This document shows, piece by piece, positions 61,081-64,000 of a DNA stretch of 64,000 nt. The position numbers and the translations under genes are program-made. The stretch comes from Sphingobacteriia bacterium 24-36-13 (GTDB lineage Bacteria > Bacteroidota > Bacteroidia > Chitinophagales > Chitinophagaceae). The notes below the pieces were generated by a model that was given only the letters and a program-made list of their open reading frames with translations, searched no databases and was not told where the DNA came from. The stretch is from the NCBI GenBank assembly GCA_002281875.1, contig NCHN01000005.1, forward strand, positions 1 through 64,000. The letters run 5' to 3'. Position 1 is the stretch's first letter. Each line of letters begins with the position of its first letter.

Positions 61081-62178
61081 TTAAATCGTAACGCTTTCAA
61101 GGGATTGTAAAAAGGTGGGATCAACACTGGCGCCAATTCCAGGCTCATCATTCACACTTAATTCCATACCACTGTATTTGGCTCCACCTAAAACTGGATC
61201 TATTTTGTGGCCTAATAAGCAAGTGTCTAAATCATAATAAATAATATTTGACTTGGCCATTGCAAAATGTACTTTGGCAGTGAGGGCTAATCGGCTTTCT
61301 AACATACCACCCATCATACAGGGGATATTGTTTTTTTCTGCCACTTCATTTATTTTGATGGCTTCAGCAATGCCTCCACTTTTTGCAAATTTAATATTGA
61401 TAGAGTCGCAAGCTTTGTTGCGAATAATTCTTTCTGCATCATGATGCGTATAAACAGATTCATCTGCCATCAATGGTATAGGAGATTGAACGCAAAGCTG
61501 CGGAAGCAATTCATCATTATAAGTGCGCATGGGTTGTTCACAAAATTCTATATGATATTTTCCTAATTCAGTTAATGCAGTAATTGCGTCTTCATAAGAC
61601 CAACCTTGATTGGCGTCAATTCTGATAGTGGTATTATTGCCAATTGCAGTTCTTATGGCTTTAATTCGTTCAATATCTGTTGCAGGGTCTTTCCCCAATT
61701 TAACTTTTATAGTGGCTACACCTTGTTGAGCAAATTCAATGGCTTGTGCTGCCATATTAGACGGAGTATCAATTCCAATAGTTAAGTCGCTTACAATCTT
61801 TTTTACTGACCCACCTAAATAAGCATACAACGGCTTATTGGCAGCTTTTGCAGCTATATCATGCAAGGCAATATCAAACGCACTTTTTGCTGTATAATTT
61901 CTTGCTGTAAAACTATCTAATTCTTGCATTCGAGCAGCAATATCAAGTGGATCTTTATGTTTTAAAATGGTTGCAAAGGCTTTACCCATTTCATAGCAGG
62001 TTGCTTGTGTTTCTCCTACAATCATTGGAAAAGCGGAACACTCTCCATATCCAGTGATGCCTTCATTGGTTTGAATAATTACCAATACATTTTGTGCAAA
62101 ATCCATTGTGCCTGTTGCTATGGTAAAAGGCACCATCGGAATAGAGTAACGATAAATTTGTGTTGAAGTAATTTGCAT
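61081..62178 (-). CDS. Dipeptide epimerase (enolase superfamily)
   Basis: A 365-residue enolase-superfamily enzyme of the muconate-lactonizing group, probably L-Ala-D/L-Glu-type dipeptide epimerase. Barrel residues: KxK in TIKVKLG (about K158, K160), metal ligands in RIDANQGW (about D188), EFCEQP (about E214) and MADESV (about D239), and the opposite lysine in INIKFAKSGG (about K263). The N-terminal cap holds GYGECSAFP. Such enzymes recycle peptidoglycan peptides; the exact dipeptide cannot be deduced. The ATG at 62176-62178 (MQITST) or two codons earlier (62184) may be the start. It is 16 bp from the photolyase-related gene upstream. Confidence 0.88.
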   Translation of the reverse strand: MQITSTQIYRYSIPMVPFTIATGTMDFAQNVLVIIQTNEGITGYGECSAFPMIVGETQATCYEMGKAFATILKHKDPLDIAARMQELDSFTARNYTAKSAFDIALHDIAAKAANKPLYAYLGGSVKKIVSDLTIGIDTPSNMAAQAIEFAQQGVATIKVKLGKDPATDIERIKAIRTAIGNNTTIRIDANQGWSYEDAITALTELGKYHIEFCEQPMRTYNDELLPQLCVQSPIPLMADESVYTHHDAERIIRNKACDSINIKFAKSGGIAEAIKINEVAEKNNIPCMMGGMLESRLALTAKVHFAMAKSNIIYYDLDTCLLGHKIDPVLGGAKYSGMELSVNDEPGIGASVDPTFLQSLESVTI

Positions 62179-62194
62179 GAGCAAATCTCTCTAT

Positions 62195-63298
62195 TTATTG
62201 GTAATAGCGTTCACATTTTTTCCAATAACTAAAAAAACTTCCATGGTATTGATTTACTTGATCAAATAGCCAAGCTCGGGGTTCCATTTTGCCAGTATAG
62301 TGGGTGTTTAAAGGATGTTCTTTATAAATAAAATTGTCATTGGGCGCCAAGTTCTTAAGGGAGTCAAATGATCCTGTATATACTTGTATATCGGGGATAT
62401 TGTCTTTTGCAAGTGCAAGTATAAAGTCCAATACTTTTTTGCTAATGGGATAGTTATTAAAATGGGCTGGTTCTAATAATAGAATTCTGTTGGCCATTTT
62501 TTTGTTGTGCCAATTGGGGTCCAGATTATAACTATTGTAAACTAAAATAGGTAGGCTGTGGTCTACTAATGGTGTTTTAGTAGCAGGTAATGCTGTTTCT
62601 AGTTTTAATTCTTTGGTTGCTTTTAGTAAAAAAGGAATTTCCAGATTGGGCAATTCTTCATAACTATAATCAACTATGGTTTTTTGTTGTTTTTTGCTAG
62701 TATACTTATTGATATTTTCTTGATTGGCATAGTATTTTTTACTACTAAAACTACCAGCAACCCATTGCCAACTCAACATATTACTGGCAAGATCTCCATC
62801 TAATAAGTGGTAATACATCCATTTTGCTGGATTAAGCCAATGTGTTTGTGCAATATTGCAAGTTAACATTGCTGTGTACATTCTTGCATGGTTATGCATA
62901 TAACCTGTTGCATACAAAGTTTGAATTGCTTCGTCAACAGCTTCAATTCCAGTTTGTGCTTCTTCAATAGCTGTTGGCATTAAATAATGTGCAATATTTG
63001 TTTGATTCTGTTTTAGGTCGGTAAATATTTGAGATTGTTTGTGTTGCCAAACTCTTTGAAAAAATTCTCTCCAAGCTAACTCTTGTACCAATTTCTCTGA
63101 GATATAACGGCCATATTTAGCAACAATGATTTCTTTAATTTGCGGAAGCTGAATAACACCTCTTGAAATATAGGGAGATAAATAGGTTACAGCTCCATTC
63201 ACGAAATTTCTTGTTCTTTCATATTGTTTTGCGTCAATCTGTTCAATTCGTTCAATGATTGAATGATAATCAGTAGGAAAATGTAAAACTTCATTCAT
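62195..63298 (-). CDS. FAD-binding photolyase/cryptochrome-like protein with C-terminal alpha/beta domain
   Basis: A 367-residue protein with a compact photolyase FAD-binding core at about 28-200: ELAWREFFQRVW (74-85), GYMHNHARMYTAML (132-145), LLDGDLASNMLSWQWVAGSF (166-183). It lacks the usual N-terminal antenna domain. Instead, residues about 250-367 form a separate alpha/beta domain (LPILVYNSYNLD, NRILLLEPAHF, KVLDFILALAK, IQVYTGSFDSL) ending in FFSYWKKCER. The domain order is thus reversed relative to typical photolyases. DNA repair or light sensing is possible; function is unproven. It is 4 bp after the next photolyase-family gene and likely cotranscribed. Confidence 0.87.
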   Translation of the reverse strand: MNEVLHFPTDYHSIIERIEQIDAKQYERTRNFVNGAVTYLSPYISRGVIQLPQIKEIIVAKYGRYISEKLVQELAWREFFQRVWQHKQSQIFTDLKQNQTNIAHYLMPTAIEEAQTGIEAVDEAIQTLYATGYMHNHARMYTAMLTCNIAQTHWLNPAKWMYYHLLDGDLASNMLSWQWVAGSFSSKKYYANQENINKYTSKKQQKTIVDYSYEELPNLEIPFLLKATKELKLETALPATKTPLVDHSLPILVYNSYNLDPNWHNKKMANRILLLEPAHFNNYPISKKVLDFILALAKDNIPDIQVYTGSFDSLKNLAPNDNFIYKEHPLNTHYTGKMEPRAWLFDQVNQYHGSFFSYWKKCERYYQ

Positions 63299-63302
63299 AT
63301 AA

Positions 63303-64000
63303 TTATAGTTGCTCGTCTAATTTTTGTAAATATTTTTCAGCATTATTTAAGTGAATTGTTTTTTTGGCTTCCGGCATTTTATCAAAAGTTTTTACCAGCA
63401 TTCCTAAACGTGGGTTCTGTAAAAAAAAGGATTGATGAACATGCATGAATCTCCAGAATAGACCATCCCAAATTGCTTGCCATTCCCCCTTGGGATAATT
63501 GCTCATTTTTAGAATATAATTACTGCCGCTGATATATGGTTTTGTAGTCATCATGCCACCATCTGCAAATTGTGTCATTCCGTACACATTGGGAACCATG
63601 ACCCAATCGTACGCGTCTACATACATTTCCATAAACCATTGATAAACTTGGTCTGGATCAAACTCGCAGAGCAACATGAAGTTGCCAATAATCATTAATC
63701 GCTCTATATGATGGTTGTAGCCTGTTTGTTGTAGTTTTTGGATGGCATCGTCTAATGGAACAATACCTGTAGTTCCTTTGTAAAAAGATGTAGGGATTTT
63801 TCTTGTGAAGCCCCAGTAATTCCGGGTTCGTTGTTTACTACCGGCTCTTGCATAAACCTGGTAAATAAATTCCCTCCAGCCGATTATTTGTCTGATGAAT
63901 CCTTCTAATGAATTGATTGGTATTGCGGCCCTTTTGGCATGGTGTAAGGTTTCCTCTAATACTTGTTGAGGGGTCAATAATCCAATATTAATTAAAGGGC
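63303..64000 (-). CDS. Cryptochrome/photolyase-related protein (PhrB/FeS-BCP family), 5'-truncated
   Basis: The C-terminal 232 residues of a protein that enters from the right edge; no true start is in the window, and the frame is open to base 64000 with PLINIGLLTPQQVLEE, typical of the family. Matching segments are IRQIIGWREFIYQVY, RLMIIGNFMLLCEFDPDQVYQWFMEMYVDAYDWVM, NVYGMTQFADGGMMTTKPYISGSNYILKMS and WDGLFWRFM. In iron-sulfur members four cysteines bind a 4Fe-4S cluster; here the visible part has just one cysteine (LLCEF), and the later CxxC region reads NYPKGEWQAIW. It may be a cluster-less photolyase or cryptochrome. Confidence 0.88.
   Translation of the reverse strand, partial: PLINIGLLTPQQVLEETLHHAKRAAIPINSLEGFIRQIIGWREFIYQVYARAGSKQRTRNYWGFTRKIPTSFYKGTTGIVPLDDAIQKLQQTGYNHHIERLMIIGNFMLLCEFDPDQVYQWFMEMYVDAYDWVMVPNVYGMTQFADGGMMTTKPYISGSNYILKMSNYPKGEWQAIWDGLFWRFMHVHQSFFLQNPRLGMLVKTFDKMPEAKKTIHLNNAEKYLQKLDEQL

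Noticed and set aside
63303-63977. Complete 224-residue gene starting at a TTG
   Set aside because: The frame is open without a stop to the right edge and the upstream residues match the photolyase family, so it is a truncated longer gene.

Overview
The window is a gene-dense, AT-rich chromosomal segment from a Bacteroidota bacterium, most likely of the Chitinophagaceae/Sediminibacterium type. This rests on recognisable Bacteroidota features: -7 promoter elements of the form TAnnTTTG with an upstream TTG/TTTG, DUF1573 proteins, a fused alpha/beta E1 2-oxoacid dehydrogenase, an OmpA protein with thrombospondin-type-3 repeats, a TonB-receptor-like barrel next to a DUF5689 lipoprotein, a malic enzyme fused to a phosphotransacetylase-like domain, and an RRM protein with a glycine-rich tail. 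The species assignment is inference. I see no phage, insertion sequence, CRISPR array or rRNA.

Layout. 1-5.7 kb: end of an aminotransferase, two DUF1573 proteins, the fused E1, then yebC with a DCC-family protein. 5.7-11.6 kb: amino-acid permease, then a plus-strand run of DctA-like symporter, DedA, MFS transporter and a family-9 glycosyltransferase. 11.6-17.6 kb (minus): mdh, thioredoxin-like protein, MlaF-type ATPase, lysA, scpB, atpG and an unknown membrane protein. 17.7-29.3 kb (plus, apart from one minus-strand outer-membrane-type gene at 21.2-21.8 kb): secA, deoC, SPOR protein, M20 hydrolase, maeB, MlaE-type permease, DUF4442 protein and a beta-CASP metallohydrolase. 29.3-39.7 kb: a compact operon holding a Tat-exported molybdenum hydroxylase (2Fe-2S subunit, molybdopterin subunit, cytochrome c), its maturation factors (XdhC and a MobA-like cytidylyltransferase) and most of molybdenum-cofactor synthesis (MoaA, MoeA, MoaD, MoeB-rhodanese, MoaE, MoaC-MoaB fusion). 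39.7-41.1 kb: YedK/HMCES protein, a small lipoprotein, a repeat-rich spacer and tRNA-Glu. 41.2-46.5 kb: gap, pgk, aldo/keto reductase, RRM protein, rplI-rpsR-rpsF. 46.5-51.6 kb: nuclease, outer-membrane receptor and DUF5689 lipoprotein. 51.6-59 kb: unknown membrane protein, htpG, recJ, polyprenyl synthase, OmpA protein. 59-64 kb: HAD phosphatase, acyltransferase, thioesterase, dipeptide epimerase and two photolyase/cryptochrome-family proteins, the last running off the right edge.

Most genes are housekeeping. The parts most worth a second look are: (a) the spacer at 40.7-41.03 kb, where hairpins with different stems share nearly the same loop, one of them serving as the tRNA-Glu terminator; (b) the nuclease/receptor/DUF5689 cassette; (c) the paired photolyase-family proteins, one lacking the usual Fe-S cysteines and one with its domains in reversed order; (d) an inverted repeat sitting where the deoC -33 element should be; (e) an mdh terminator encoded inside the convergent glycosyltransferase gene. 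None of these is proven to be a new system.
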